Of a DNA stretch of 64,000 nt, positions 1 to 10,219 are shown in pieces. The DNA comes from Muricauda sp. SCSIO 64092. GTDB taxonomy: Bacteria; Bacteroidota; Bacteroidia; Flavobacteriales; Flavobacteriaceae. Position numbers and translations under genes: made by a program. Position 1 is the stretch's first letter. Each line of letters opens with the position of its first letter. The stretch spans positions 4,047,001 to 4,111,000 of the forward strand of contig NZ_CP095413.1 in assembly GCF_023016285.1 (NCBI RefSeq), read 5' to 3'. The notes beneath the pieces are model-generated. The model ran no database searches. It was not told where the DNA came from and saw only the letters and a program-made list of their open reading frames with translations.

Positions 1-314
1 AAACTTCCGAAATTTTCGCCTTTTTGACCGATTATTTAAAAAAGGAAAGGGTCGAATGTATTGTTATTGGAGAGCCTAAACAAATGGATGGTACCCCATC
101 GGAATCAGAAACCCCGATCCGGCCTTTTATCAAGGGTTTGACGAGGGCTTTCCCAACTATCCCAATTAAAAGACAAGACGAGCGATTTACATCCAAAATG
201 GCTTTGGATACCATGATTGCTGGAGGAGTGAGAAAGAAAAAAAGGCAGGATAAAGCGGTAGTGGATAAGATAAGCGCTACCTTAATTTTGCAGGCCTATT
301 TAGATAGAATATGA
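1..314 (+). CDS. ruvX: Holliday junction resolvase-like RuvX/YqgF, 3' part only
   Basis: C-terminal part of a RuvX/YqgF RNase H-fold nuclease, the family proposed to act on Holliday junctions or in 16S rRNA 3'-end processing. The open frame runs in from position 3 with no start, so the gene begins left of the window. The segment ...IVIGEPKQMDG... followed by the DER motif (QDERFTS) and the late SATLILQAYL helix are typical of the family end. The stop lies 4 bases before def, so the two are probably co-transcribed. Family identification is secure; the N-terminal catalytic Asp is outside the window. Confidence 0.9.
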   Translation, partial: TSEIFAFLTDYLKKERVECIVIGEPKQMDGTPSESETPIRPFIKGLTRAFPTIPIKRQDERFTSKMALDTMIAGGVRKKKRQDKAVVDKISATLILQAYLDRI

Positions 315-318
315 TCGT

Positions 319-909
319 ATGATTTTACCCATTGTAGCCTACGGCGACCCCGTTTTAAGAAAGAAAGCGAAAGAAATACCTTCTGACTATGCCAAACTAA
401 AAGAATTGGTGGAGAACATGTTCGAAACCATGTACAACGCCTCTGGAGTGGGATTGGCGGGCCCTCAGGTGGGGCTGCCCCTTAGAATATTTGTCATTGA
501 CGCTTCACCATTTGCCGATGACGAAGAATTGAGTCAAGAAGATCAAGAGCAGCTAAAGGGATTTAAAAAGGTTTTTATCAATGCCAAAATAGAAGAAGAG
601 GAAGGAAAGGAATGGGCATTTAATGAGGGATGTTTGAGTATTCCGGATATTAGGGAAGATGTCAATCGGAAACCACAAATCACGATAACCTACCAAGACG
701 AGGAATTCAATTCGTATAGCGAGACCTACAATGGACTTGTCGCACGGATCATCCAACATGAATACGATCATATTGAGGGCATCCTTTTCACGGATAAGCT
801 TTCTTCCCTCAAGAAACGCCTTTTAAAGAATAGATTGGAGAAAATATCCAAAGGAAAGGTAAGTGTGGATTACAAAATGCGGTTTCCCCAAGTTAAAAAA
901 GGCCGTTAA
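319..909 (+). CDS. def: peptide deformylase
   Basis: Removes the N-formyl group from nascent proteins in the cytoplasm. All three family motifs are present: GVGLAGPQVG (residues 43-52), EGCLS (103-107) and HEYDH (147-151). Cys105, His147 and His151 are the expected metal ligands and Glu148 the catalytic base. At 196 residues it has the normal length for Bacteroidetes, including the acidic insert around residues 66-80 and a basic C-terminal tail. It follows ruvX by 4 bases; no separate promoter is evident. Confidence 0.97.
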   Translation: MILPIVAYGDPVLRKKAKEIPSDYAKLKELVENMFETMYNASGVGLAGPQVGLPLRIFVIDASPFADDEELSQEDQEQLKGFKKVFINAKIEEEEGKEWAFNEGCLSIPDIREDVNRKPQITITYQDEEFNSYSETYNGLVARIIQHEYDHIEGILFTDKLSSLKKRLLKNRLEKISKGKVSVDYKMRFPQVKKGR

Positions 910-942
910 TTGTCCTGGTATATATCTAAAGACATATTTTTG
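909..942 (+). promoter_or_regulatory. putative primary-sigma promoter of the DUF5606 gene
   Basis: A -7 box TATTTTTG (935-942) matches the Bacteroidetes TAnnTTTG consensus. An ATTG at 909-912 sits 22 bases upstream, a usable -33 element. The predicted transcript starts around 948, about 15 bases before the start codon at 963. Confidence 0.55.
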
Positions 943-962
943 CGGACGTAAAATTCGTGAAA

Positions 963-1388
963 ATGACGTTGGATAAAATTCTATCAATTTCTGGAAAGCC
1001 CGGTCTGTATAAGCTGCTTACCCAAACCCGAAGCGGTTTTGTTGGGGAATCACTGTTGGACGGAAAAAGGGTTTCCGTAGGTCTTCGTAACAATGTGAGC
1101 GTACTTTCAGAAATAGCTGTGTACACCTTGGAAGAAGAAATTCCCCTGCGTGAAGTTTTCCAGAAAATAAGTGAAAAGGAGAATGGGGGGAAAACTTCCG
1201 TGCACCATAAAGAAGGTAAATTGGAATTGGAAGAATACTTTTTTGAAATACTTCCAAATTATGATGAGGATCGTGTATATCCCAGTGACATCAAAAAGAT
1301 TGTACAATGGTACAATATCCTTCATGATAGTGGAATGACCCATTTTTCGGAATCAGATGATGAAGATACCGCTCAGGAAGAGGAGTAG
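963..1388 (+). CDS. DUF5606 family protein
   Basis: Small cytoplasmic protein of a family common in Flavobacteria, function unknown. The start MTLDKILSISGKPGLYKL is the conserved N-terminus. A GTG six bases upstream (957) is an alternative start, but family alignment favours the ATG at 963, giving 141 residues. The first half is a compact conserved domain (SGFVGESLLDGKRVSVG) and the C-terminus is a low-complexity acidic tail (SESDDEDTAQEEE). Its position behind ruvX-def is typical of the family. No enzymatic motif is visible. Confidence 0.85.
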   Translation: MTLDKILSISGKPGLYKLLTQTRSGFVGESLLDGKRVSVGLRNNVSVLSEIAVYTLEEEIPLREVFQKISEKENGGKTSVHHKEGKLELEEYFFEILPNYDEDRVYPSDIKKIVQWYNILHDSGMTHFSESDDEDTAQEEE

Positions 1389-1468
1389 GGAAATGGAAAT
1401 TTAGGTCAAATTCCATAGTACTTCTGAAATAGGATATCATTTTTATCCGTTCATTGATGGTTTGTCCA

Positions 1469-2329
1469 CTACACATCACACCTTAAAAAAGCGTCCTTTA
1501 AGGCCGCAATCTTATCATCCCAGGTTGCAATGAACTCCTGGGCCACGTATCCTTGGAACCCAGTAGCCAAAATGGCCTTTAGTATTGCCGGATAATTGAG
1601 TTCTTGCGTTTCGTCAATTTCATTTCTACCGGGAACACCAGCAGTATGGTAGTGTCCAAAATAGGGGTGATAGGTCTGAATGGTCTTAATGATATCCCCT
1701 TCCTGTATCTGCATATGGTAGATGTCATAAAGAAGCTTAAAGTTGTCACTGCCCAATCGTTTACAGAGTTCCACACCCCATAAGCTGCTATCACACATAT
1801 AATCTGGGTGGTTTTGTTGGTTAAAGAGTTCCATGTGTATGATAACGCCATGTTGCTCTGCAAGAGGTAGGATCTGTGATAGACCGTCCACACAGTTTTG
1901 CAATCCAACGTAGTCGTTCATACCCCTCCGATTGCCACTAAAACAGATGAGGTTCGTATAGCCGGCATCGGCCACTTTTGGAATGATCTCCATGTAATTT
2001 TTAATAAGTTGGCCGTGATATTGGGGATCGTTCCAGCCCTCTGTCAAACTTATTTCCGCTCCATTGCACATGGAACAATGGATGTCATATTTTTTAAGTA
2101 GGTCAAAATCCTTTGGTCCTATCAGGTCAATGGCCTTTATCCCCAAATCGTTCAATATGGCCAGAAATTCTTCCAAGGGATAGGAATTAAAGCACCATTG
2201 GCATACGCTGTGGTTAATATTGTTCTTAAGTTTAAAATCCTTGTTTTTGGAAGTTTTGCCGGAAACGTTGGCCGTTGCAAGTCCTGCAGTGGCCATGGTA
2301 GCGGCAGAAATAAAATTTCTTCGTTTCAT
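1469..2329 (-). CDS. Tat-exported sugar phosphate isomerase/epimerase-like TIM-barrel protein
   Basis: 286-residue protein of the AP-endonuclease-2/xylose-isomerase-like TIM-barrel family, closest in pattern to hydroxypyruvate isomerase-like proteins. The N-terminus MKRRNFISAATMATAGLATA carries a twin-arginine pair and a hydrophobic stretch, so export by Tat is likely. The barrel is recognisable by HSVCQWCFNSYPLEEF near residue 40, HMELFNQ (a probable metal-ligand Glu), LLYDIYHMQIQEGD (typical Asp/His ligands), FGHYHTAGVPGRNEID and a late YVAQEFIATWD. True substrate unknown. It is transcribed away from the DUF3820 gene, with only 44 bases between the two starts. Confidence 0.85.
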   Translation of the reverse strand: MKRRNFISAATMATAGLATANVSGKTSKNKDFKLKNNINHSVCQWCFNSYPLEEFLAILNDLGIKAIDLIGPKDFDLLKKYDIHCSMCNGAEISLTEGWNDPQYHGQLIKNYMEIIPKVADAGYTNLICFSGNRRGMNDYVGLQNCVDGLSQILPLAEQHGVIIHMELFNQQNHPDYMCDSSLWGVELCKRLGSDNFKLLYDIYHMQIQEGDIIKTIQTYHPYFGHYHTAGVPGRNEIDETQELNYPAILKAILATGFQGYVAQEFIATWDDKIAALKDAFLRCDV

Positions 2330-2373
2330 CCTTAGTTGATTATACAGAGAAAGATACTATTTTAGACAGTGAT

Positions 2374-2610
2374 ATGGAAATTCGTCCCGATACCCAAAAA
2401 CTATTGGAACTTGCACATTATAAAATGCCCTTTGGAAAGTATAAGGGAAGTTATCTGGTCGATTTGCCCTTGGCCTATTTGGTATGGTTCAAACAGAAAG
2501 GCTTCCCATCCGGAAAATTGGGAGAACATATGCGGACCATGTTGGATGTGAAATCCAATGGATTGGAACCCCTAATCCGAAAATTGCAAAAAGAATTTCC
2601 TTTGGATTAA
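2374..2610 (+). CDS. DUF3820 family protein
   Basis: 78-residue protein with the DUF3820 core MPFGKYKG...LVDLPLAYLVWFKQKGFP, a family labelled 'putative quorum-sensing-regulated virulence factor' from one member; no function can be claimed here. No signal peptide, so probably cytoplasmic. It precedes pyrG by 56 bases. The ATG at 2374 gives the normal length; an out-of-frame ATG at 2369 opens only an overlapping shadow frame. Confidence 0.8.
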   Translation: MEIRPDTQKLLELAHYKMPFGKYKGSYLVDLPLAYLVWFKQKGFPSGKLGEHMRTMLDVKSNGLEPLIRKLQKEFPLD

Positions 2611-2651
2611 CATCCATTTCCTATCAAACTTTGTACCTTTACCTCCCGTAA

Positions 2652-4328
<1,677 letters not shown>

Positions 4329-4368
4329 CGGGCTGGGTAAACATTGAACTGATTTACAATTTGTTTTC

Positions 4369-6240
4369 ATGGAAGAAAAAAAGCTGGACATCAACTCCAT
4401 CATAGGGTTTGTATTGATTTTTGGGATTTTGCTGGGGTGGATGTACTTGAAGCAGCCTACACCTGAAGAGTTGGAAGCTCAAAAAGCACAACAAGAACTG
4501 CTTGAAGCGGAGCAAGAGGCTATGGAGACCGTTACCGAAGAGCCCAAAGTTGAGGATAGACCCGTTATCAACCTTCAGGATTCCGTTTCCGTAGCCAATT
4601 ATAGGACTGCGGTCGGTGCCTTTGGATTTACCAATGCAAATGACGGGACCACCATTCTTGAAAATGAAGTGCTTTATTTGGAAGTGGCCAATAAAGGAGG
4701 ACAAATTGTGGAAGCAAGGATGAAGAATTTTGTCACCTTTGATTCCATCCCCGTGTATTTGGTCAAAGATGGAAATGCAGATTTTGGCCTTAGCTTTTCT
4801 ACGAATGACAATCGTGTGTTGGAAACCCAAGATTTGTTTTTTGAGCCGGTGCTAACTCAAAGTTCTGGGAACCAAGTACTCTCTTTGAAAGCAAAAGTTT
4901 CCAACAATCAGTTTTTGGAATATAGGTATGAAATGAAACCGAATGAATATTTGGTGGATTTTACCGTGCGTTCGCAAGGACTGGCCAATGTGCTCAATAG
5001 TACAAAACCTATTGATTTAAGTTGGCAATTAAAAGGGATACGGCATAATAAAAGTGTCCAATACGAGAATCGTTACACCCGCTTGACCTACAATCATGAT
5101 GGGGAAAAAATCAGCAAATTATCCGAGGGTAGTGATTTGGATGAGGAAACCGAAGTTGATGTAAAATGGCTTTCCTACCGTCAACACTTTTTTAGTTCCA
5201 TATTGGCTACGGATACCCATTTTAAGGCTGTGGAACTCTCTTCAAAAAATTTGGTTGAGGAAGAAAGTAAGGAACAACAATTCACAAAGGAATATCAAAC
5301 CAATACCTCCTTGGAACTGGTGGGTGGGGAACTGTCCCAAAATATGTATTGGTATTATGGACCAACCGATGCCAAGGTTTTTGAACAATATGAGGATTTG
5401 GGACTGGTGGAATCCATACCTTTTGGTTGGGGTATTTTTGGTTGGATCAATCGTTTTGTATTTACCCCCTTCTTTGGATTCTTAAGCTCTTTTCTGCCCT
5501 ATGGAATTGCCATAGTTGTAATGACCATTGTGGTACGAATAGCCTTGTCACCGGTAACGTACAAATCCTATTTGTCACAGGCCAAGATGAAGGTACTTAA
5601 ACCTGAAATCACGGAATTGAACGAGAAGTACAAGGACAACGCCATGAAAAAACAACAGGAAACCATGAAGTTGTACAATAAGGCTGGTGTAAGTCCAATG
5701 AGCGGATGTATTCCTGCACTTTTACAGCTGCCCATTTTCTATGCGCTTTTCATGTTTTTCCCTACCTCGTTTGCACTACGGCAAAAGTCGTTCCTATGGG
5801 CTGAGGATTTGAGTTCCTACGATACGATCTTCAACTTGCCATTCAACATTCCATTTTATGGTGACCATGTAAGCCTGTTTCCCATATTGGCTTCTGTGGC
5901 CATCTTTTTCTATATGACTTTGACCACGGGCCAAACGATGCAAATGCAGCAGCAACCGGGGATGCCCAACATGAAATTTATCATGTACCTTTCCCCGTTG
6001 TTAATGTTGTTCTTCTTTAACAACTATGCCAGTGGTTTGAGTCTGTACTACTTTATTTCCAATTTAATCACCATTGGTATTATGTTGGTAATCAAAAACT
6101 ACATTTTGGACGAGGATAAAATCCATGCCCAAATCCAAGAGAACAAAAAGAAACCGAAAAAGGAGAACCGTTTTCAGAAAAAGATGCGCGAAATGATGGA
6201 GGAGGCCGAATCACAAAAACGGACGGGAAGAAGAAAGTAA
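4369..6240 (+). CDS. yidC: membrane protein insertase YidC
   Basis: Inserts and folds inner-membrane proteins, alone or with SecYEG. An N-terminal membrane anchor (IIGFVLIFGILLGWMYL) is followed by a large periplasmic beta-sandwich domain (about residues 75-350). The conserved five-segment YidC/Oxa1 core starts near GWINRFVFTPFFGFLSSFLP and includes MSGCIPALLQLPIFYALFMF. The 623-residue protein ends in a strongly basic tail (KKPKKENRFQKK...TGRRK), expected to contact the ribosome. Length and layout are normal for Bacteroidetes. Confidence 0.98.
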   Translation: MEEKKLDINSIIGFVLIFGILLGWMYLKQPTPEELEAQKAQQELLEAEQEAMETVTEEPKVEDRPVINLQDSVSVANYRTAVGAFGFTNANDGTTILENEVLYLEVANKGGQIVEARMKNFVTFDSIPVYLVKDGNADFGLSFSTNDNRVLETQDLFFEPVLTQSSGNQVLSLKAKVSNNQFLEYRYEMKPNEYLVDFTVRSQGLANVLNSTKPIDLSWQLKGIRHNKSVQYENRYTRLTYNHDGEKISKLSEGSDLDEETEVDVKWLSYRQHFFSSILATDTHFKAVELSSKNLVEEESKEQQFTKEYQTNTSLELVGGELSQNMYWYYGPTDAKVFEQYEDLGLVESIPFGWGIFGWINRFVFTPFFGFLSSFLPYGIAIVVMTIVVRIALSPVTYKSYLSQAKMKVLKPEITELNEKYKDNAMKKQQETMKLYNKAGVSPMSGCIPALLQLPIFYALFMFFPTSFALRQKSFLWAEDLSSYDTIFNLPFNIPFYGDHVSLFPILASVAIFFYMTLTTGQTMQMQQQPGMPNMKFIMYLSPLLMLFFFNNYASGLSLYYFISNLITIGIMLVIKNYILDEDKIHAQIQENKKKPKKENRFQKKMREMMEEAESQKRTGRRK

Positions 6241-6295
6241 ACCATTTTTAAACCTTTTCCGGGTATTGGGGTCTTACCAATAAAATCCTTTACCT

Positions 6296-6874
6296 ATGAA
6301 ATTGTTGAGAATAGTTTTCCCCGTATTGTTTTTTGTGTTGCTATTGCCCACCAATCGCAGCCAAGCCCAGGAGGTAAGGCAAAACACCACAGTTATTGTT
6401 GCCAGTGGCACCCGTAAGGGACAGCTTCGAAGACAGACACGGCGACAGGTGAGACGTATCCATAGGCGGAACCGTTTTAGAACCTTGAGAAGACTTCCCG
6501 CCGGAACCCGTGCCGTTCTCTTTAGGGGCGTCGAATACTATCCGGTCCAGGGCATTTATTACGTAAAACGAAATGGGGTTTATATAAGGCGTTTACCTCC
6601 TATTGGATTTAGGATGGCAAGCCTCACCGGGCCAATGTTTCGATTGGCCGTCGGGGGAAATGCGTACGTATTTTCCGAGGGTGTGTTTTATAGGGGGGTC
6701 GATGATCAATTTGAAATGGTGGCTCCTCCCAAGGGGGCAATCGTGGAAGAATTGCCAAAAGATGTGGAAGAACTACTGTTGGACGGAATGACGGCTTATG
6801 AACTTTATGATACCTTATATGCCAAAACGGAAGGGGGTTACGAAGTCATTGGAACAATGGATGACTTTGAGTAG
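6296..6874 (+). CDS. DUF6515 family secreted protein
   Basis: 192 residues with a Sec signal peptide (hydrophobic stretch to ...NRSQAQ, about residue 25). A very basic segment rich in RR/RQ pairs (residues 40-70) is followed by the DUF6515 pattern of short aromatic repeats: GVEYYPVQGIYYVKRNGVYI and YVFSEGVFYRGVDDQFEMVAPPKGA, ending in an acidic region. The family is exported and of unknown function. It follows yidC by 55 bases and is followed by a hairpin, so it may be the last gene of this transcript. Confidence 0.75.
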   Translation: MKLLRIVFPVLFFVLLLPTNRSQAQEVRQNTTVIVASGTRKGQLRRQTRRQVRRIHRRNRFRTLRRLPAGTRAVLFRGVEYYPVQGIYYVKRNGVYIRRLPPIGFRMASLTGPMFRLAVGGNAYVFSEGVFYRGVDDQFEMVAPPKGAIVEELPKDVEELLLDGMTAYELYDTLYAKTEGGYEVIGTMDDFE

Positions 6875-6900
6875 TATTTGGGGAACATTTTAAAACAAGA

Positions 6901-6922
6901 CTTCCCCGCTTTAGCGGGGAAG
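6901..6922 (+). terminator. hairpin after the DUF6515 gene
   Basis: A perfect 9-bp GC-rich stem (CTTCCCCGC / GCGGGGAAG, loop TTTA) lies 26 bases behind the stop. There is no T-run after it, so intrinsic termination is plausible but not certain. Confidence 0.5.
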
Positions 6923-7268
6923 CCTTCACCATCAATAGGTATAGTTTGGAAAGATTCGGGACTACAAAGATGGTTCCTATTCCACTCCCAACAAACTAAT
7001 AGTTGCAAGTACTCCATTTTATGATGTCAAATATTCCCTTTTTGATGTGGCATCGATGAACTGCAAACACCGGTAAAATCAAGAAGTTCAAAGAATATCG
7101 ATGAACGGTATGTTTATAAGGTAAATACTACATTTTTATAGGAATTCAACAAAAAAAGGAGCCACTTCCGGGTTCCTTTAAATGAATCATTTGATACTTA
7201 TCTGATTGTATAAGAGAATCTTTAGATTCTATGACAAAAATCATTTCATTAAAGTAAGAATAAAAATA
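6923..7268. other. AT-rich intergenic stretch without a recognised gene
   Basis: About 350 bases between the DUF6515 hairpin and the metalloprotease promoter. Both strands are broken by stops; short minus-strand open segments exist (for example opposite 7000-7080) but none has a recognisable family signature. The only clear structure is the minus-facing terminator at 7155-7179. The region may be the remains of a deleted minus-strand gene. Confidence 0.4.
7155..7179 (-). terminator. orphan terminator-like hairpin facing the minus strand
   Basis: AAAGGAGCC (7155-7163) pairs with GGTTCCTTT (7171-7179) through one G-U pair, with a 7-base loop. On the minus strand the stem is followed by seven T (7151-7157 read in reverse), a good intrinsic terminator. 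No minus-strand gene lies upstream of it. Confidence 0.5.
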
Positions 7269-7276
7269 TAATTTTG
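7269..7276 (+). promoter_or_regulatory. -7 box of the metalloprotease gene
   Basis: TAATTTTG fits TAnnTTTG and would give a transcript start near 7282, 19 bases before the ATG. No clear -33 TTG is visible. Confidence 0.4.
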
Positions 7277-7300
7277 TAAGATTTATAAAACAATTTAGTT

Positions 7301-8176
7301 ATGAAAAATTTTAATTTGACCTTGTTGTTTCTTCTATTATTGGTTAACTTTTCGTGCACTGTAGAAGACAACGATTCATTCTTATCATCTGATGTAATTG
7401 AAGAGTCAGCATTTGAGGACTCTGACATTGACTCATTGAAACTGGACATTGAACAATCTTTAGGAGAGATTGTAGATTTAGGAGATTATTATTTGATTGA
7501 AAATGACCTAATGATTCCTAAAAGCGAAATCTTAAATTATATATCCGATTCAAAGGAGAAAAATGTTTCAGATTCTGGAAGACATTTTTATACCAGTACT
7601 ATTACTACTCCTCCTACGGGGAGAAGAATCGTTAAGATTTATTGGGATAAAAGGGGCTTTCCGGCGAGTGAAACTCTAAATACAGGTATTACTGGGAATT
7701 ACAATTGGAGAGGCGCACTAACGCTGGCTTTAATTGCCTATAACGGGGGAATAACAGATTTCAAAATTCAATTCAAAGAAGTTGGTTATGATATTTTCAG
7801 TCCTAATGGAATTCCACAGGATACGGATATTATTTTAAAGAGTGATGGTGGCATATTGCCCAATACAACTGTTGCTTCCGCAGGGTTTCCATCAAATGGA
7901 AATCCGTATCATACGATATTAATAAATCTTGATTTTTTAAACTCATATAATCTAACGGGTCAACAAAAACGTTATAACTTAATGCATGAGCTTGGACATT
8001 GTATAGGTTTTAGGCATACCAATTTAAGACTTCGTGGAGAGTCACTTGCCAATGCGAATCCAATCTATACAACGCCGAATGCTGAAGACCCCAATTCTGT
8101 TTTTAATGGAGGTACTGCATTGAATGATGGTTATTGGTCGGACTACGATGAAATTGCCTTGGAAACACTCTATTAA
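7301..8176 (+). CDS. matrixin-type (HExxHxxGxxH) metalloprotease lipoprotein
   Basis: 291 residues with a lipoprotein signal (LLLLVNFSC, Cys19) and an acidic region after the cysteine, suggesting a surface or periplasmic lipoprotein. The zinc motif HELGHCIGFRH has His229, Glu230, His233 and His239, as in metzincins and the M57-like 'HEIGH' peptidases of Bacteroidetes. The residues before it (about 120-220) look like the protease fold with IYWDKRGFP and ALTLALIAYNG. The gene is clearly more AT-rich than its neighbours and uses AT-ending codons, which suggests recent acquisition or weak selection. Substrate unknown; a Met-turn Met was not identified with certainty. Confidence 0.82.
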   Translation: MKNFNLTLLFLLLLVNFSCTVEDNDSFLSSDVIEESAFEDSDIDSLKLDIEQSLGEIVDLGDYYLIENDLMIPKSEILNYISDSKEKNVSDSGRHFYTSTITTPPTGRRIVKIYWDKRGFPASETLNTGITGNYNWRGALTLALIAYNGGITDFKIQFKEVGYDIFSPNGIPQDTDIILKSDGGILPNTTVASAGFPSNGNPYHTILINLDFLNSYNLTGQQKRYNLMHELGHCIGFRHTNLRLRGESLANANPIYTTPNAEDPNSVFNGGTALNDGYWSDYDEIALETLY

Positions 8177-8199
8177 ATTAGTTTTTTTAGAATCAAAAA

Positions 8200-8225
8200 A
8201 GAAAGCCGCTTTTTAGCGGCTTTCT
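8200..8225. terminator. bidirectional terminator between two convergent genes
   Basis: Perfect 11-bp stem AGAAAGCCGCT / AGCGGCTTTCT with a TTTT loop. The A-run 8195-8200 gives a T-run on the minus strand. It sits between the metalloprotease (stop 8176) and the fasciclin gene (stop 8247) and can end both transcripts. Confidence 0.85.
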
Positions 8226-8246
8226 AACTATTTATGTCCTGTTTCC

Positions 8247-10148
8247 TTAATTGGTTGTATTGGGAATGAGTACCTTGTTCAATACATGGATGACCCCATT
8301 ATTGGCTTGTACATCTACAAAAGTGATCCCTATATCATCAATGCCTGAACCATCGGTTACATCCGCGATATTATCTCCTGTTCCAGGCAAGGTGATGGTG
8401 ATATTATCCCCTTCCAAGGTTGGCGCTGGAGTATTCCCTGGGTTGGTCAAGTCCCCAGATCTTATATTTCCTTCTACAACGTGGTGTTGTAACACGCTGG
8501 TCAATAAACCGGAATCAATATCCGTAAGCCCGTCCCACATATCGTTGCTATCCAATAATGCTTGGAACGCATCATTTGTTGGGGCAAATACGGTAAAAGG
8601 ACCATCGGCGGATAAGGTACCTACAAAATCAGGTTGTCCCTCGGTGGTCAACGCAGCTTGTAGGGAGTCAAATGTTGGATCGGCGACGGCAAAAGTCACT
8701 ACCGTAGGCAAATCGATTACGGCATCCACGGCATGGATGACCCCATTGGTGGCCACAATATCAGTTCTATTCATTACTGGAGAGCTTACGCCATTGAAAG
8801 TATTATCCGCATCTGTATTGACATATAAAGAAAGAAATTCCCCTTCAGCAAAAGATGCCATGGTGACATTGTCGTAACCAGTACTTAGTGATGATTCCAA
8901 AATAACATCACCACTTACTACATGGTTTAATAAAATATCTTGAAGTGGATTCATCCCAGGATTGGTAAAAGCATCAAAGGCTGCATTAACTGGGGCGAAA
9001 ACGGTGTATACTTCCTCTGTACCGGAAAGTACGGATACAAAATCCACAGTGTTTCCTTCATCCGTAAGCGCACCTACCAGATTATCAAATTCACTATTTG
9101 CCGTGGCATGGTCCACAATATTGGGTAGGTCTATCACCGCGTCAACCACGTGAACAATTCCGTTAATGGCCTTTATATCAGCACCATCAGGAACAACTGA
9201 ACTTACCCCGTTAAATCGTACTCCATCGGTGGCATTGTAAAAGATGCTCAGGAAGGTATCATCTATTGGACCTGCGGCCGAAGTACTGGCATAACCCGTG
9301 CCCGCAGCAACCAGGGTGGAAGACTCAATTTCTCCGGAAATGACATGATTCAAAAGTACCTGGGTCAATACTTCGGTATCAATATCCCCTAATTGGGCAC
9401 CATCCAAAAATGTATTGAAAGCCGCATCGGTTGGGGCCAATACGGTGAAGGGTCCATCTCCTCGCAATATGTCCGGTAAATCCCCATTCGCTGCCTGAAG
9501 TGCAGCAACCAAACTGCTTAAATTGGGATTGGAGATCGCTAAATCAGTAATAGAGAAGAGCAATACACCATTTAGGGCGTCAATTGCCGCTTGTGGCAAC
9601 AGCACTTTATTGATGATATGGACTACTCCGTTGGAAGTTTCCTCATCCGGAGTGGTAACTTGCGCAGCTTCGTTGGCCGCATCGGTAAAGAAGAAACCAC
9701 CCTCCGTGGATACGGTCAATGTTCCTCCTTGAACGGTTTCGATGGTTTGACCGTTAGTTAGCATGCCAGAGGTTACCGCTGCACCGGACACCACATGATA
9801 CGCTAGGATCGCGGCCAAAAGGTCTTGTTCTTCCGTTGTATCAAAATCCGCTAAAGAGGAAAATCCGTCCAAGCGATCAAATAAATCCGAAAAAGCTTCG
9901 TTGCTGGGGGCCAACACGGTAAAAGGGCCTTCTCCACTCAGCGTACCAATTAGATCGTTATTTGGGCTTTGGTCCGCGGCGGTAAGTGCCGCAACCAAAC
10001 TGCTCAAATCCGTCGTGGCCTGAGCTGCTTCCACAATGTTCTGTTCAGGGGTCGTCGATCCCCCGTTGTTGTCATCATCGTCGGAACACGACCATGCTAA
10101 AAGAGCGGTAGCGAATAAAATCAAGGGTTTTTTAAAAAAATGTTTCAT
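8247..10148 (-). CDS. surface lipoprotein with four fasciclin (FAS1) domains
   Basis: 633 residues: a lipoprotein signal ending at Cys21 (LLAWSC) followed by SDDDDNN, an acidic patch like the Bacteroidetes signal for surface export. Four FAS1 domains follow, starting near residues 37 (NIVEAAQ), 200 (LFSITDLAISNP), 345 (NIVDHA) and 490 (TVVTFA). Each has the paired motifs FTVLAP/FTVFAPTN near its start and G(V/I)VH(I/V)(I/V)(N/D)KVLLP-type segments at its end. FAS1 domains mediate cell adhesion or matrix binding. The four copies differ clearly from each other, unlike those of the upstream paralogue, with which this gene probably shares a transcript (72-base gap). Confidence 0.9.
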   Translation of the reverse strand: MKHFFKKPLILFATALLAWSCSDDDDNNGGSTTPEQNIVEAAQATTDLSSLVAALTAADQSPNNDLIGTLSGEGPFTVLAPSNEAFSDLFDRLDGFSSLADFDTTEEQDLLAAILAYHVVSGAAVTSGMLTNGQTIETVQGGTLTVSTEGGFFFTDAANEAAQVTTPDEETSNGVVHIINKVLLPQAAIDALNGVLLFSITDLAISNPNLSSLVAALQAANGDLPDILRGDGPFTVLAPTDAAFNTFLDGAQLGDIDTEVLTQVLLNHVISGEIESSTLVAAGTGYASTSAAGPIDDTFLSIFYNATDGVRFNGVSSVVPDGADIKAINGIVHVVDAVIDLPNIVDHATANSEFDNLVGALTDEGNTVDFVSVLSGTEEVYTVFAPVNAAFDAFTNPGMNPLQDILLNHVVSGDVILESSLSTGYDNVTMASFAEGEFLSLYVNTDADNTFNGVSSPVMNRTDIVATNGVIHAVDAVIDLPTVVTFAVADPTFDSLQAALTTEGQPDFVGTLSADGPFTVFAPTNDAFQALLDSNDMWDGLTDIDSGLLTSVLQHHVVEGNIRSGDLTNPGNTPAPTLEGDNITITLPGTGDNIADVTDGSGIDDIGITFVDVQANNGVIHVLNKVLIPNTTN

Positions 10149-10186
10149 GGTAAAGAAATTATAAATGTTTAATTGTTTAAAGGGTA

Positions 10187-10209
10187 AAGCCCATCACGTG
10201 GATGGGCTT
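10187..10209 (-). terminator. hairpin between the two fasciclin genes
   Basis: Perfect 9-bp stem AAGCCCATC / GATGGGCTT with a 5-base loop, just behind the stop of the upstream fasciclin gene (minus strand). The T-run on the minus side is poor, so it may attenuate rather than stop transcription into the second fasciclin gene. Confidence 0.5.
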
Positions 10210-10219
10210 GTTAGTAATT

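Noticed and set aside
2634..2641. TACCTTTA as a -7 box of pyrG
   Set aside because: The last consensus base is wrong and no TTG lies at a suitable distance.
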